Program-made: the position numbers and the translations under genes
Source: Trichobilharzia szidati
Taxonomy: Eukaryota; Platyhelminthes; Trematoda; Strigeidida; Schistosomatidae
Assembly: GCA_944472155.2 (NCBI GenBank)
Contig: OX235272.1
Span: 93,936,020-94,000,019 of the forward strand
Length of the DNA stretch: 64,000 nucleotides
Reading direction: 5' to 3'
The notes under the pieces: model-generated
Told to the model about the DNA's origin: nothing
The model's input: the letters and a program-made list of their open reading frames with translations, nothing else
Databases searched by the model: none
Part shown: positions 9,990 to 20,920 of the stretch, piece after piece
How positions within the stretch are numbered: position 1 is the stretch's first letter
How the letters are laid out: every line of letters begins with the position of its first letter

Positions 9990-10925
9990 AGTTTAATGTC
10001 ACAAAAGCTCGAAGACCTAAAAGCGAAAAACAACAAATTAGGAGAAGAGTCAGGCAGCGAAGACAGGACTTCAACCAAACAAAGAGAAGATGGAGGTGAT
10101 GAGGATAACCAACCACTATCAACGGGAGAAATTTGAAGGAGGACACTTCCAGGCAGAATCTATTCCACCACAGGCGGACGACAAATATATAAAGATGACA
10201 AAACCAGAATCGGAAAAGCAAGACAAATCTCCATTACTCTGAAATCAGCCTGAGAATCTACTGCACTCAACTCAGCACAACGAATAAGAATTGAATTTCC
10301 AACAATAATGCCAAGTCCATGGCGTCTCTCTATACGGTCCACCACCAACAAAAGCATTTCCAGAAGACTGCCTACGCACGATACTGACGATCAGATGCCC
10401 AGCCAAAAAAGGGTTAGACAATGAACGACCTATTTTTTTTACTCCTTCAGGTTCCCCAGTGGAACATGGGGCTTCAAGCAAGTGGCTTGAAGTTTCTGTA
10501 GCAGTGTTTATTTTACAGGATGGGGTTGGTAGCCTCATGCCCAACCTTTCCTCTTCACCAGCATTGTTTCTGGCTTAGTGAGGTAAAGGAGTGCTTCATC
10601 AGCCGGGGATCGAACCCCGGACCATGTGCATGGTCGGCGAATGTCCTAACCGCTATACCACCGACGCACTATTACCTATTACCCGAAATATATGCAAAAG
10701 ACAATAGGAGACAGTTGAGTGACGCATCTCACACGCCAAGCCCTAGTAGGTGTGTGGAAACTGGGTGGAAAACGACGAGTTCGATGTGGGGGTCCAATGG
10801 TGACATGGAGGAGATCATGTAAGGAGGAGATATAAAAAGCAATCGTAGGATTTAGCTAAGAAAAACAGCACAGAACAAGATGAAATGGAAATGCACTTGG
10901 AATCCAAGGGAGAATAAGCAATAAC
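9990..10925 (+). mobile_element. RTE/SR2-like LINE fragment split by a SINE-A
   Basis: Plus-strand RTE remnant beginning at the segment equivalent to KLEDLKAK/DKLVEE and running to the family 3' end near 10910 (cttggaatccaagggagaat). It is interrupted at 10435-10670 by a minus-strand SINE-A. The 7-base acctatt occurs on both sides (10428-10434, 10674-10680) and is a plausible target duplication. The RTE alignment resumes directly after it. Confidence 0.78.
10435..10673 (-). repeat. SINE-A, full-length, nested in RTE
   Basis: Forward: poly-T, ttccccagtggaacatgggg, the hairpin-forming gcttcaagcaagtggcttga, then the complement of the tRNA-like head (ggggatcgaaccccgg, ccaccgacgcac). Orientation is minus. 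The head is intact enough to show box A and box B. Confidence 0.85.
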
Positions 10926-11268
10926 AAATACTACTGAAATAAAATGGAGTGGATTTTGAACCTTGAACCCATCATATTAAACTGGTAGTCAATTATATAT
11001 TTCAACCAAAAATCTGTATTGCTTAGCTGTCACACTAAGTACTAAGTACACAGACTATACATAAAGTGTTCATATCACAACATGATTACTAAATTGCTCC
11101 CCTGTTACAAGTAGACTACACTGAACTGAAAATTATTCATTCTGAAATGATTTTTATTTTATATTTCTCTATTTATGGACAAAAAGTAATACATTCAATA
11201 CAAAATGATAACTGATTTGACAGTATTATAAATATATGACATCATATATATATGGAAAAAAGGCTTAC

Positions 11269-11382
11269 TTCATCGTCTTTATACCAGGTTAGTGATTCTG
11301 TATTCAATACAAACCAAAAGTCTTTACTACCACCACGAAGTAAGGTGACATTTTGTAAGGATAACCAACCTTTACGAATTAC
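11269..11382 (-). CDS. DNM: Dynamin exon 7 of 9 (N-terminal half of PH domain)
   Basis: This 114-base exon (38 codons, phase 0 at both ends) runs from acceptor atatcag| to donor GATGAA|gtaagc. It encodes [20 protein letters not shown] and [18 protein letters not shown]. This is the start of the dynamin pleckstrin-homology domain, with the RKGWL, GGSK and WFVL...L(S/T)WYKDDE motifs. In the family this domain binds phosphoinositides, chiefly PI(4,5)P2, at the neck of endocytic pits. The downstream intron begins in AT-rich sequence. Confidence 0.95.
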
Positions 11383-11683
11383 CTGATATATAAGACACAT
11401 AAAAAAATAAAATCAATGAAATTATTATCATTATTATTATTATCATCATAATAATATAAGTCAGAAAATAAGAACAAATGCATTTGTTAATCAATAATAC
11501 ATATGTAAGTATACAATAGATGGCTGTATTGGTTGGCTTAGTTTAACGCTTAAGTTGTTTACGCAAAAGAGAAGTTTTTTAACGCATTTATCGACAGAAG
11601 GACTTATCAGTCTATTCATTTAAAGTAGTAATAATAATGACAGAGCCAATGAAGAAGATATTTCGAAAATGAGAGATATGACA

Positions 11684-12018
11684 TTAGAATTTAATTTGTG
11701 GATGGTGACTAGCAGTGGAATCCAGGATAACGCGCATTTCGTCCTATTTGGGACTCGTCATCTAGGTGTACCTGCATTTCCCAGTGAGTGATGATGTTCC
11801 CACCGAGGCTCGAACTGGGGAATGCAGGTACATCCAGATGACGAGTCCCAAACAGGACGAAGTGCGCACCCTGGATTCCACTGCTAATCACCATCCACAA
11901 ATTAAATTCTAATTAAATGTCCAGACATCGTCGAAGCATCTGCACAAGAAGCTGATATGTCAACCTGAGACCGAGCACTTCGGTCCAATCAATCGACGGG
12001 AAAATCTAAAATTCAATT
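11684..12018. repeat. HH1 (Sm-alpha-like) foldback element with 12-bp target duplication
   Basis: Flanks carry the direct repeat agagatatgaca at 11672-11683 and 12019-12030. The left half (to about 11815) reads the family on the minus strand and the right half on the plus strand, so both ends are complementary (aatttgtggatggtgacta against its reverse). A unique tail follows the right arm (catcgtcgaagcatctgcac ... gacgggaaaatctaaaattc). The element at 21689-21970 has the same layout and tail, so the two-armed form is itself the mobile unit. Confidence 0.88.
11832..11876 (+). ncRNA. Hammerhead motif in HH1 element, core mutated
   Basis: ATCCAG pairs with CTGGAT. The linker is ATGACGA (C3 changed relative to CUGAUGA), stem II is gtcc/ggac, GAAG stands in place of GAAA, and stem III is TGCGCA. 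All helices are intact, but two core positions thought essential in hammerheads are changed, so it is probably inactive. Confidence 0.65.
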
Positions 12019-12044
12019 AGAGATATGACAGTTTACTTTTTTAA

Positions 12045-12287
12045 TCCTTTGCATTCCGAGTGGAACATAAGGCTTCAAGCTTGAGTTTTGAAGTTTCACT
12101 GGCAGTGGTGTTATTCCTATTTTCACGGGGTGAAGTTGCCAGTCTCATGTTCAACCTTCCCTCTTTACCGGACTTACAATCAGCTAAGCGACGTCTAGGA
12201 GTGCGTCGGCCGACGATCGAACTCCAGACCAAGTGCGGTACGGTTGGCGAGTATTCCACCCCTGAACTAACGACACACCCAAAATGC
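12045..12287 (-). repeat. SINE-A
   Basis: Forward: gcattccgagtggaacataa, ggcttcaagcttgag, then body and the complement of the tRNA-like head with box B (cgatcgaactccag). It lies immediately beside the HH1 element. Confidence 0.8.
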
Positions 12288-12290
12288 ATG

Positions 12291-13480
12291 CATAACGCTC
12301 ACATCAATCATCAATAGTAGTGGTCGCTTGCTGGTTAGCCAGATCAACAAAGTGATCTAAACACTGTAACGGCTGTTTCGCCCATTCGAGGTCGAGCTCG
12401 TCAGCGGTGTGTACCCGGCTTCACTCAGCTCAGAGAGCTCAATCAGTTTAAATCATCCAATTTATGGCTAGCTGCTTGGATGAACTGGTGATACCATGAA
12501 TCAAAATCACAATTGGTAAATTAATTCGCAATATACTCCATTTGAGGAGGTGATTATTTCACCGTATTTCCCTAAGGAAATCAAGATTATTTACATCATA
12601 AAATGTGATCTGGCCGATACCATAAAATGCATAACAAAGGAAACTGTATTGATCCAAAAGACAGGCTCCTGGGATATAAATAAGCACAGTAAATTACTTA
12701 TTGGGCACTTAGAAGCACCTGATGTCTGAGCATTAAAAGTCTAAAATCAGATACACAGGATAAGTTTTATGTATTGTTGTGGATGGGTGGGCAACCCCAA
12801 GCCATCTCTACACAGTAGAAGTTGACGTCTCCTTGAAGTGTCACTGAAAGATAACTTCTTGAGGCAATTCAAAAGTGACTTGTCCATCTCCCTTCAATCA
12901 CAGACCTAAATACAGACAGTCATCGGTTAAGATTAAGCGGAGAACGTTTTGTAACACTTCTGTTTTCTATGACTTGTGAAAGAACTAGAAAAATCTGGCA
13001 AACAGTAGAACTCTGCTCTCACTTTCTCATAGAATAACACGTCGAAAACCGTGTCAAAAGAAAATAATCGAAAAACAATCAAGTAACGTAGTTTTTGTTT
13101 AGTGATACATTTTAAAACGAGTGTGCTTACTGTTTTTTTCAAATTAATGGCTACAAGCTACTTTTACGACGCATATGTTATGACACTTTTCTTAACTCAC
13201 AGCTCGAAAATTTCACATCTTATATATATGTATAATTCACACGAACATCAACAACTGGTCATCACCATTATTATCAATAAGTTTTAAAAAAATATTTGTA
13301 AACAAAATGTTTTGTGTATAGTCATGACGTGAGTTACTGACAATGATTTGTAAGTAGTATATTGCATATTATGTCTTCATCAAGGTTACTGAATAGCACA
13401 GCGACTGATTAAATGCCAAATAGAAGAAATGAAACATGAAGGGAAGACTAAAGAAGCCGAATACAGGAACATGTGCAAAT
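12291..13480. other. Intron sequence, no recognised element
   Basis: No family motif was recognised. The 12310-12440 part (gttagccagatcaacaaag, gttcgcccattcgagg-like) may be a very degraded tRNA-like head. The remainder is AT-rich. Confidence 0.35.
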
Positions 13481-13499
13481 AGAGATTTTTAATAGAAGG

Positions 13500-15110
13500 G
13501 TTCTTTATTCCGCTATAATTGTACATCAGTTTGTCAATACACAACTCCGCTACCAAATATTACCCTTGTTCTGCTGTTACTAAATGTATACTGTTGCATA
13601 AAGGCATAGAAACTGATGGTGTAGCTATGGGTTCCCCATTAGGTCCAATCCTAGTTGATTTTTTTCTCGCTAAGTTGGAGAATGGACCACTACTGAAAGG
13701 AGTAATTAATGAGTTGGATTTCTACCGTCGATATATGGATGATATATTTCTGGTTATGAAAAACGAGAATGATGCAATGAACATCCATGACAAATTTAAT
13801 AATGCCTATTCAGCAATAAACTTTATAATAGAGAAAGAAAGTAATGACAGTATCTCATTCCTAGACGTCTTCACGGCAAGGAAAGAAAATGGCACACTAA
13901 GAAGGAGTGCGTATAAGTAATCTACAACAACAGGTCAGTACACTCATTTTTTGAGTTTTGTACGTTTGAAATATAAACATAACTTGATAAAGTTTCTGGT
14001 TCATAGAGAGCTAGATAAATCTGTTCAGACAACTGCCCCAATGAGTAGTTTAAGATTATTAGAGAATTACTTAGAAAAAATGATTATCCAGATAAATTCA
14101 TTGAGAAAAATATGAATTCAGCACCTAGGAGAGTCAGTATGGCAACAGTTCCGAAAAAACCAATGTTCATAAAACTGCAGTTCCTCGGTGACAACATCAG
14201 TGAAATGATTACACAGCGCCTGAAGAATGCAGTTAAAAGAGCTTATTATGCAGCAGAGGTACGTTGTCTCTTCACAACCACCCCTATTCTACGTTCGAGA
14301 AATACGGATAAACTACCTAAATTTGCCTCCTCTATGTGTATCTACCAGTTTGACTGCAGCTGCGGAGCCAGCTACATCGGGTGTACAATTAGGCAGGTTC
14401 ATCATCGTATTTCCGAACATCATCCAGCATGGTTAAGCAAGGGACAAACAAGATCTATTCGTAGCTCTATATTAGCACACCTTGTAGATAGTAGGCATAA
14501 GGTTGATGTTAATACAACATTTAAAATTATTTATCGCATTCCTACTAATCTTAATTTTGCTTTACAAGTTCGTCTTCTACATACAGCTGAAGCAATAGGA
14601 ATCCACCTGAAGAAGCCAAACCTGTGTGTTCAGAAGAAATTTGTACAGCCACTTTCCTTACCTTGGCTGGTCATCGTTACATGAATGTATAAACCGGACT
14701 ACTTCGCCTTTTCCCCCTCCCTCTAAAACTTTAAAAACTATAATTGTCCGAATTATTTTATTATTTTTCTAACTACTTCATCTTTAATTACAAGGTGTCA
14801 TTGTTTAAATCGTTTTATTTCTGTTACGTAATCAACTTGAGCACGCGTTTATTCCTTATTTACTCTTCATTTTTCCCAAATTATGCAATACGCAATCCAT
14901 GTGTTGCAACCATCTCTACCTTTTAATTGTGTGTATTAATTTTCTTCGTTAATTATCACCCCATTGACATTTTGACACTGACTAATTATTGTTAACAAAC
15001 ATATCAGTGCGACTTGATTGGTAAACTGTTGTGTATTGTAATAAAAATGCTATGGATATATATATTAGAGTAGAGCCAGAGTGAATGAGGATCTTATTGA
15101 AAAGTAAATA
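13500..15110 (+). mobile_element. Penelope-like element: partial RT plus GIY-YIG endonuclease
   Basis: The 5' frame (13519-13920) holds PLE RT motif B as GVAMGSPLGPILVDFFLAKLE and the catalytic YMDDIF, then SISFLDV. A stop at 13918-13920 interrupts it, and the same frame continues with QYTHFLSFVRLKYKHNLIKF. A shifted frame at 14112-14684 gives a 190-residue C-terminus with the Cys-rich MCIYQFDCSCGASYIG, then IRQVHHRISEH, SILAHLVDSRHKV and the NLCVQKK end. This is the GIY-YIG endonuclease order of PLEs. RT motif A and everything upstream are missing. It is the longest PLE copy here, inactivated by truncation, a stop and a frameshift. Confidence 0.92.
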
Positions 15111-15164
15111 TTTCTTCGCTCAATCCTTCTCCTTTCGAAATATACTTTGACTGGATAGTAGACA

Positions 15165-15475
15165 GCAACTAATGTCATGCGTCTAGTTCTTTGTTTCCTG
15201 CAGACTGAATTCTATCAGACAAGTTTGCAAAGTGATCACCATGCTACGTGGCTCACTGTCACGGTGCACCCTGAATCGTTGTTATCAGATGATAGTTTGA
15301 GGCAATCGGAAGAAAGCCCTGGAACTACGTTTCGTGCTTGATGGCACTCACCAGTCAGTCAGCAAGGCGTACCTGTAATCTCGAAGGAACCCGTGTCACC
15401 CAGTGGTGCAGTCAGAGAAGTTACTACTGAGCTAGTCAGGCTCACTAGTGACCACTTATAGGAATCAATTGCATT
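15165..15475 (-). repeat. HH3 SINE-like element, minus-oriented
   Basis: Forward sequence is the complement of the HH3 unit: aactacgtttcgtgcttgat, then ggcactcaccagtcagtcag and caaggcg, then box B and box A complements. The hammerhead-like part on the minus strand has GTGC/GCAC with a catcaa loop, followed by GAAA. Confidence 0.7.
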
Positions 15476-15484
15476 CTTTGATTG

Positions 15485-15745
15485 CAAAATGGGCAGTAAC
15501 TAGTGTCAAACTTCTATTCTTTTGTTTGGTGCAGACTGGATTCCATCAGTCAAGTCAATCGTGAGTCCATAAAGCTCAGTGGTAACGTCTATGACTGAAG
15601 TGTGGATGACACCAGTTTGAATCCCAGAGGGGACATGAGTTCCTTCAAGACTGCACATACGCCTCTCTGACTGATTGGTGAGTCCCGAGAAGCACGAAAC
15701 GCAGGTCCAAGGCTTCGTCCCGATTGTCTCCAATCATCTAATAGA
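15485..15745 (+). repeat. HH3 SINE-like element, plus-oriented
   Basis: Box A-like aagctcagtggtaacgtc and box B-like agtttgaatcccag precede a hammerhead-like unit at about 15660-15725 (gcctct, ctgattggtga, gtcccgagaagcac, GAAA, ggtc, caaggc). It follows a minus-oriented HH3 copy with little spacer, giving an opposed pair. Confidence 0.7.
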
Positions 15746-16264
15746 ATAGAAGTATATTTCAATGTTAAAATCAATATCCCCTCCTTAAACTATGAAAAGT
15801 TGTCATTATGCAAAAGTTATTCATCAATTCATAAAATTACCTATACCCTAAACACAATGAAATTAGTGGAATTACTTTTTCATTGAACAATTAATTACAT
15901 CTGGGCTGACTGACTGACTGACTATTGGACAGTTTAATAATTGGAAGTATACAAAATCAAACCAGTGGGTACAAAACAACACTTCAATGGTAAAAATCAA
16001 TTTCCCAAGACAACATACAAAAAAAAATTCATACGAAATGCTGAACAACAAGCTTGATTTCGATGCATTACCAACTGATGCATGCACATAAGTACAACAT
16101 AATGTAATTTTTACATCTTCTAACTAAGCCATTCAAACATGAGGTAAATAACCGCATTGCAATTTTATCTATTCGGTGATGATTGAATGTGAAATAAAAA
16201 AACTTAGGTCACTAGTGGGACTCGAACTAACGTCCAACTTCAAGTGGTCTGAGAGTCTACCAAC
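15746..16264. other. Intron sequence with short (CTGA)n
   Basis: A (ctga) run lies at about 15906-15922. At 16200-16264 a tRNA-like head of the SINE-D type is suggested on the minus strand (gtgggactcgaactaacg, ctaccaactgaggcta). The remainder is unassigned. Confidence 0.4.
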
Positions 16265-16590
16265 TGAGGCTATGATAACAGGGAAGTCGTGACCAGTGGG
16301 GTTAACCATTTCAAGATGAAATGGATTCTCATCGAAGACATTGGTGAGGGCAGAGCTATATGACGAGTTGACAAAGTTGGAATTCAGGGGTCATTGAGTT
16401 CTAGCCTCCCAAGCGGCTGAATGGTCAACGAGTTTGGTCTCGTAACCTGAAGGCCTCGGGTTTCATCCCTGGCAGAGTCATGCGTGGGCACTGATGAAGA
16501 ATCCTACCCTAGTATGAAACAGAGGCTCAATGCTCCCTAGTGGTTTTCAATGATCTCTCCAACTCATGTTGGTTCGTGGCAACAGGCGTC
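16265..16590 (+). repeat. HH2 element (divergent subtype)
   Basis: HH2 order is retained: gggaagtcgtgaccagtggg, box B-like gggtttcatccctggc, then GCACTG, ATGAAGA, a decayed stem II, GAAA and a diverged stem III. The 3' end is gttttcaatgatctctcc. Confidence 0.7.
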
Positions 16591-17639
16591 TAACAGGCGA
16601 AATTAATCCTAAATCTCCAAATATAAATCTTCAGTCATCCAATTTATTTTATCATGCAAACGCCTTCACATGTGTCATCTTTCTTTTTCGTCACCTCCAC
16701 GTTAATGTATAAAATCTCAGTTTATCAGTACCGTTTTGAAGCGCTAAATAGTTGCTTCAGAAACCTACACCCTCCAGTGAGACATCGAATACAGCTATTC
16801 TAACACCCTACAAGTGCAGCGTTTAACCGACAACGTCCGCATAACATTGATGCGTAGTAGACAACAGACAAGTTCGACCAGAACCCTGGAAAACCTCACA
16901 ATGGCGGTTAATGAATGCGACATTTCAGGGGTTGCGGGGTTATGCTCATATCCATTTTCCCAACTAGGCCATTTTTACCCTGTCAATCTAAAATTGTTTC
17001 AAATTTGTCTCATACAGAAATGTTTTGAATTCTCATATCATCATCGTGAGAAGAAAACACCACATTTCTTCTTGTCCATAACATAAAAAATTGGCAAATA
17101 AATGTCACAAAGACAGGAAATCAATCAAAAGCGTAGGATACCAACAAGAAGAAGAGAAAAAAGAAGAAAAAAATTAGTCTGAAATAAGGGTAACAAAAAC
17201 ACACCTGTAATTTTCCACTGTACACACATGCATAATAAGATAAAATAGAATTACCTATTCTCCTTTTTGTAACATAAAGTATGAAGAAACTAGGCCTATG
17301 ACAAAATGTTATTTTTTTACTTTTAGTTGAACAAAAGTAATTTGAACACACATTTATCTCATCGCATATCATCCGTTTTATGTCGATTGTACCATTGTGG
17401 TGTGTGCTACTGATAAGATTTATTAGTAGTATATAAAAAGAGACGTTCATCGGCATTAAAAATGCATCAAATAGCAAGGAGACAGATTTGATGTCAGAGA
17501 AAGCAAATGGTACATACAGCGTTGCGGAGATACATGGGAGACGTGAAAGGAACACAAAGAAACACACAATATGACGGCCAGGTCTGTGCAGACTGTGCGT
17601 TGAAGATAAGCTGTACATAATTTGACTATACAGAAATAC
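16591..17639. other. Intron sequence, no recognised element
   Basis: Open frames exist on both strands (for example a minus-strand 165-codon frame at 17121-17618), but they have biased, hydrophobic composition and no motif I recognise. I treat them as chance. Confidence 0.4.
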
Positions 17640-17689
17640 CAGGTCTCCCGTCTTCTAACGTTACAACTGGTATGGCTGCCTCCAGACAA

Positions 17690-17850
17690 TGAAGATTCCA
17701 TGGCCGGCTGCTTTTGAGGAAGGAGACAAGAGGAGTTTCTTACGGGACTTTGACGCCGTGGCTAAGTTGGTGGGCTTCAATGATCCGATGGCGAAGGCGG
17801 TCGTGCTGGGGACGCTGCTGAGTTTATCAAGTTTATCAACAAATAAATAG
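17690..17850 (+). mobile_element. Possible Ty3/Gypsy gag fragment
   Basis: A short plus-strand frame reads KIPWPAAFEEGDKRSFLRDF, DAVAKLVGFNDP, KAVVLGTLL, resembling the N-terminal gag region of schistosome-type Gypsy elements (a PFEEGD...FLRDFE...AKL pattern). It is isolated and short, so the call is tentative. Confidence 0.4.
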
Positions 17851-18821
17851 CCAGAGCATAACCATAAAGGCAAAACACCTTAGTTAGATTTTTAAAGTAA
17901 AAGGTATTAGAACACAAAAAGGGTGAGTAAAATTTGGATAAGAGGAGGAAATGGTGGACATCATAGAGAACAGATCAGATCTATGAAGATCAGTTTATTA
18001 TAGCTAGAAACTTAAAAATTAAATATCAACATGCATAAACCAGAAAGAGCTTCTCTCATTATACACCACTACTAAGTCACAACACTACACACAGAAAAAT
18101 GGAACGGATAAGCAAGCTTACGTCTATCAAAGGTAAACTCGTACACAGGTAGACATTTAACGCTCTACTATACAACGCTGACCTGGACACAAACATATTT
18201 AGAGGTTTTAATGAACAAGTTCACTGATTAAATATGTGATATTTATCACTCAAATCCATTCAACTAACCACACCAATTAATTTATTTTGTAATGTATTAC
18301 TAACTCAGACATATTTGTTTGAAAGTGCTCTCTGAAGTGACGCTGTTTAAAGCCTAGCTTTCAATAACATTTTAGTCAGTATAATGTATATATATATATA
18401 TATATATAATATATAGCACCTATTGTATAACACTTTATCTAATCAATACAGTGAGTAGTAACGAGGTGAAGTGTAGACTATTCGGTAAGGAGGAGGAGGA
18501 AGAGCTATGAAGCCCCACGAATTGATATGGCTAGAATATGCGCTGAAATAATGACACATTACTCAATAACCACTTAAAATTCCCTCCAGTTGACAATGAC
18601 CCATCCAAGCTTATTGTGTAATAGTGGGTAAGCGTTACCAGCTGACTGCTCCAGTCTCAGTAGATGAAGTGGGATTCGGCATCGTGACCACACCCACTGG
18701 TTGGGAGTCAAGTACCAAAACCAATGATCCATCAACCTGTGCACGTGCTAAACATGCCGGATGACCACCTAAAAATCTATGAGCAATGTTAGCTGATACA
18801 GGATTATTTGGAAAGAGAGTT
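17851..18821. other. Intron sequence with an (AT)n tract
   Basis: An (AT)n microsatellite spans about 18385-18415 and a (gga)n-like stretch 18486-18505. No element was recognised otherwise. Confidence 0.5.
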
Positions 18822-19069
18822 TTTTTACATTTTTATTCCTTTACGTTCCCAGTGGAATATAGGGCTTCAAGCTAGAGGCTTGAAGTTTCGGTAGCAGTGG
18901 TGTTTACTTTTACGGGATGGGGTTCCTAGCTAGCCTCATTCCCAACCTTCCCTCTTTACCAGTTTTATTACTACTGGCTTAGCGAGGTAAAGGAGTGCGT
19001 CGGCTGGGGATCGAACCGCGGACCACATGCGTGGTTGGTGACCATCCTACCACTATGCCACCGACGCAC
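18822..19069 (-). repeat. SINE-A, full-length, with target duplication
   Basis: Forward: poly-T, ttacgttcccagtggaatat, the hairpin agctagaggcttgaag, body, then the head complement ending ccaccgacgcac. The flanks ggaaagagagtt (18810-18821) and ggaaagggagtt (19070-19081) form a 12-base direct repeat with one mismatch, showing insertion by LINE-type machinery. Confidence 0.9.
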
Positions 19070-19089
19070 GGAAAGGGAGTTAAGTAGGA

Positions 19090-19790
19090 TCAAACCAAAA
19101 CATGGCACTAATCCATCAGGGCTTTGACTGTTGACTTCAGCCTAGTCCCATATGACCGGGCGTCTTACATAGCCTCTCCTGAGGAAGTCCCACTCACTGC
19201 CTTCATGTGGCGGAGGTGTTTTTCACCAAAGTGAGAGGGCGAAAGCGGATGCCCGACGCTCTTCACCAGGTTGACTGTCTATTGGATGACAGTCTAGGGG
19301 AGATGGCTAAACCCTGACTCCAAACCTCCAACGACTGGCGTATGAAGCCCACTGGAGCTCACCGGCAGACGTATGGACAAAGGGCTTGTTGGATGCCCTG
19401 GATGTCTGGCCCCATTCAAAAAGGCGTATGAACCGAACTCCGGTCACCGGCTGCCAATGGATAGTGGACTCCCTACTCCACTCCTACTGCCTTGTAGGTC
19501 ACACTTGGTTGTGTAAAGGCTAGAGCTGCACTCTCAAACAAAAGACCGAGCGATTCTGGGGACATCACTCGTACCAAATTCCCATGAAACTTAATGAACT
19601 CTCTTACAAACGAGTGCCTGGGGCTACAAACCGTCTACGGACTCCGTCTGTGGAACAAGAATTGGACAACCCTGTCGCAAAACCTTGCATCAGATCGCCG
19701 CGCCTGGGCAGCGATGATTCGAGATGTTCATGAAGCCGGCTCATCCTCCCGTAGGAGATAGCCGAAGTAAATCAATCAATCAGTTCTACA
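19090..19790 (+). mobile_element. LINE-C: 3' end of a third non-LTR element
   Basis: The plus strand ends in a frame reading TTLSQNLASDRRAWAAMIRD, VHEAGSSSRRR and a stop, followed by an (aatc)n-type tail at about 19772-19787. The SDRRAWAA...RDV motif is common at the C-terminus of CR1-related LINE pol proteins. Upstream to 19130 is GC-richer, non-coding-looking sequence that also has a decayed relative at 41050-41460. No RT motif is retained. Confidence 0.6.
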
Positions 19791-19879
19791 AAGTTGTACA
19801 AAGTTCTACATTGATAACAGGTTACTAATCCATAGTTTTATAATTATTCTTTAAATAAAGCAGTAATCTAATTTGTGTG

Positions 19880-20112
19880 TCAGTGATTCAATCGTAGAAT
19901 GCTTGTTAACCACTCCAAACATGGTCTGAACGAAGTTCCATCCCCGACCAACGTACTTCTATACCTCCCTTGGTCGGTAGTAAGACCGGTAAGGAGACAA
20001 GTTGAGTGTGCGGCTAGCAACCCTATTTCGTCAAACGAACAACACTGCAGCTACTGAGACTTGAAAGCTCAAGCTGGAAGCCCTATATCCCACTAGGAAT
20101 TCAAAAGAACAA
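19880..20112 (+). repeat. SINE-A, plus-oriented, degraded
   Basis: A degenerate tRNA-like head (tcgtagaatgcttgttaacc, gttccatccccgac) is followed by the family body: gtagtaagaccggtaaggag, aacactgcagctactgagac, agccctatatcccactagg. Confidence 0.75.
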
Positions 20113-20204
20113 AGTAAGACATTCACCAAATAGTTATTCGTAATGAAATATGAATATATACATTTGAACTCAATTACCTGGAAGAACAGACTTTTCAATT
20201 ACCA

Positions 20205-20340
20205 AGCTAAGAGCCACACACACTTATCGTGTCAGGGCCAATGATATTACTTAGTTGCCAACGCTGAAGAAGGTGGTGCAGGACTCGAACTATGACCTGT
20301 TGGCTAAAATTAATTGCTTAAGCCACTGAGCCACACACAC
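20205..20340 (-). repeat. SINE-D tRNA-like head
   Basis: On the minus strand there is box A-like gtggctcagtggcttaagc and box B-like atagttcgagtcctgcacc, about 45 bases apart. The remainder is a short body with acacac tracts at both edges. Similar units occur at 59590-59735 and 62900-63000. Confidence 0.55.
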
Positions 20341-20385
20341 ACTAGAAAACCAGGGATTACAGGACATATGTTTTGGCCTAGACGA

Positions 20386-20655
20386 AGACTCACCGCCACC
20401 AGGGTTCGAACCCAGGACCTTCCGGTTACAAAGGAAGCTTGGATACCATTCAACCACTGGCCCATGAATCCCATCTCCAGACAATTCGTGATATATAGCG
20501 CTACACCACCTCCGACCAGACAGACCCTACTGGTCACGCCTTCTCACTAGAACTCCAGATAACTTCATTCTGGCAGAAGTTGGAATTTATGGGCCATTGA
20601 ATTGGGTTGGGTCGTAGTGACTTAACTTGTAACCGAAAGATTCTAGGTTTAAACC
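20386..20655. repeat. HH2 element, two opposed pieces
   Basis: 20390-20575 is HH2 on the minus strand (ggttcgaacccaggacct, ggtcacgccttctcactaga). From 20576 it reads on the plus strand (gcagaagttggaatttatgg). No complete hammerhead core is present. Confidence 0.7.
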
Positions 20656-20871
20656 TTGTTGGGTTGCGTTCCTTCGATTGTACAATTAACACTCATGCAC
20701 AACAAAAAACAAACAACAATCCAACAAATTTCGGTTGCATGCAATTTGATAACATCTGTATGAAAAGTTTTAAAAAAAGTTAAACAACCAACTAACCGAG
20801 GAGAGAGAAAAAACTACATGTATATGTCACAATATATACACTCAGAAAAACAGAGAACATACTGAGCTGAC

Positions 20872-20920
20872 CTTATTTCCAGGTTTATTTTTTGCTACTT
20901 CTGATGACTGTTGTTCTGCA
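20872..20920 (-). CDS. DNM: Dynamin micro-exon 6 of 9 (stalk to PH linker)
   Basis: This 49-base exon lies between acceptor ttgtgtag| and donor AATAAG|gtcagc. It encodes the end of a split Ser codon and then AEQQSSEVAKNKPGNK, matching in position the low-complexity linker (AQQRSNQMNKKKTSGNQ in vertebrates) between the stalk and PH domain. It is isolated by introns of about 18 kb upstream and 9.5 kb downstream. Its length is not a multiple of three, so skipping it would shift the frame between exons 5 and 7. The call rests on position, phase and a short similarity, so it is slightly weaker than the others. Confidence 0.85.

Noticed and set aside
12933..13287. Opposed short frames in the 12.3-13.5 kb interval
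   Set aside because: They are AT-rich, with no motif and no family resemblance; probably chance.
17121..17618. 165-codon minus-strand frame as a gene
   Set aside because: It has low-complexity hydrophobic and Phe-rich composition, no recognisable domain, and no splice or repeat context supporting it.
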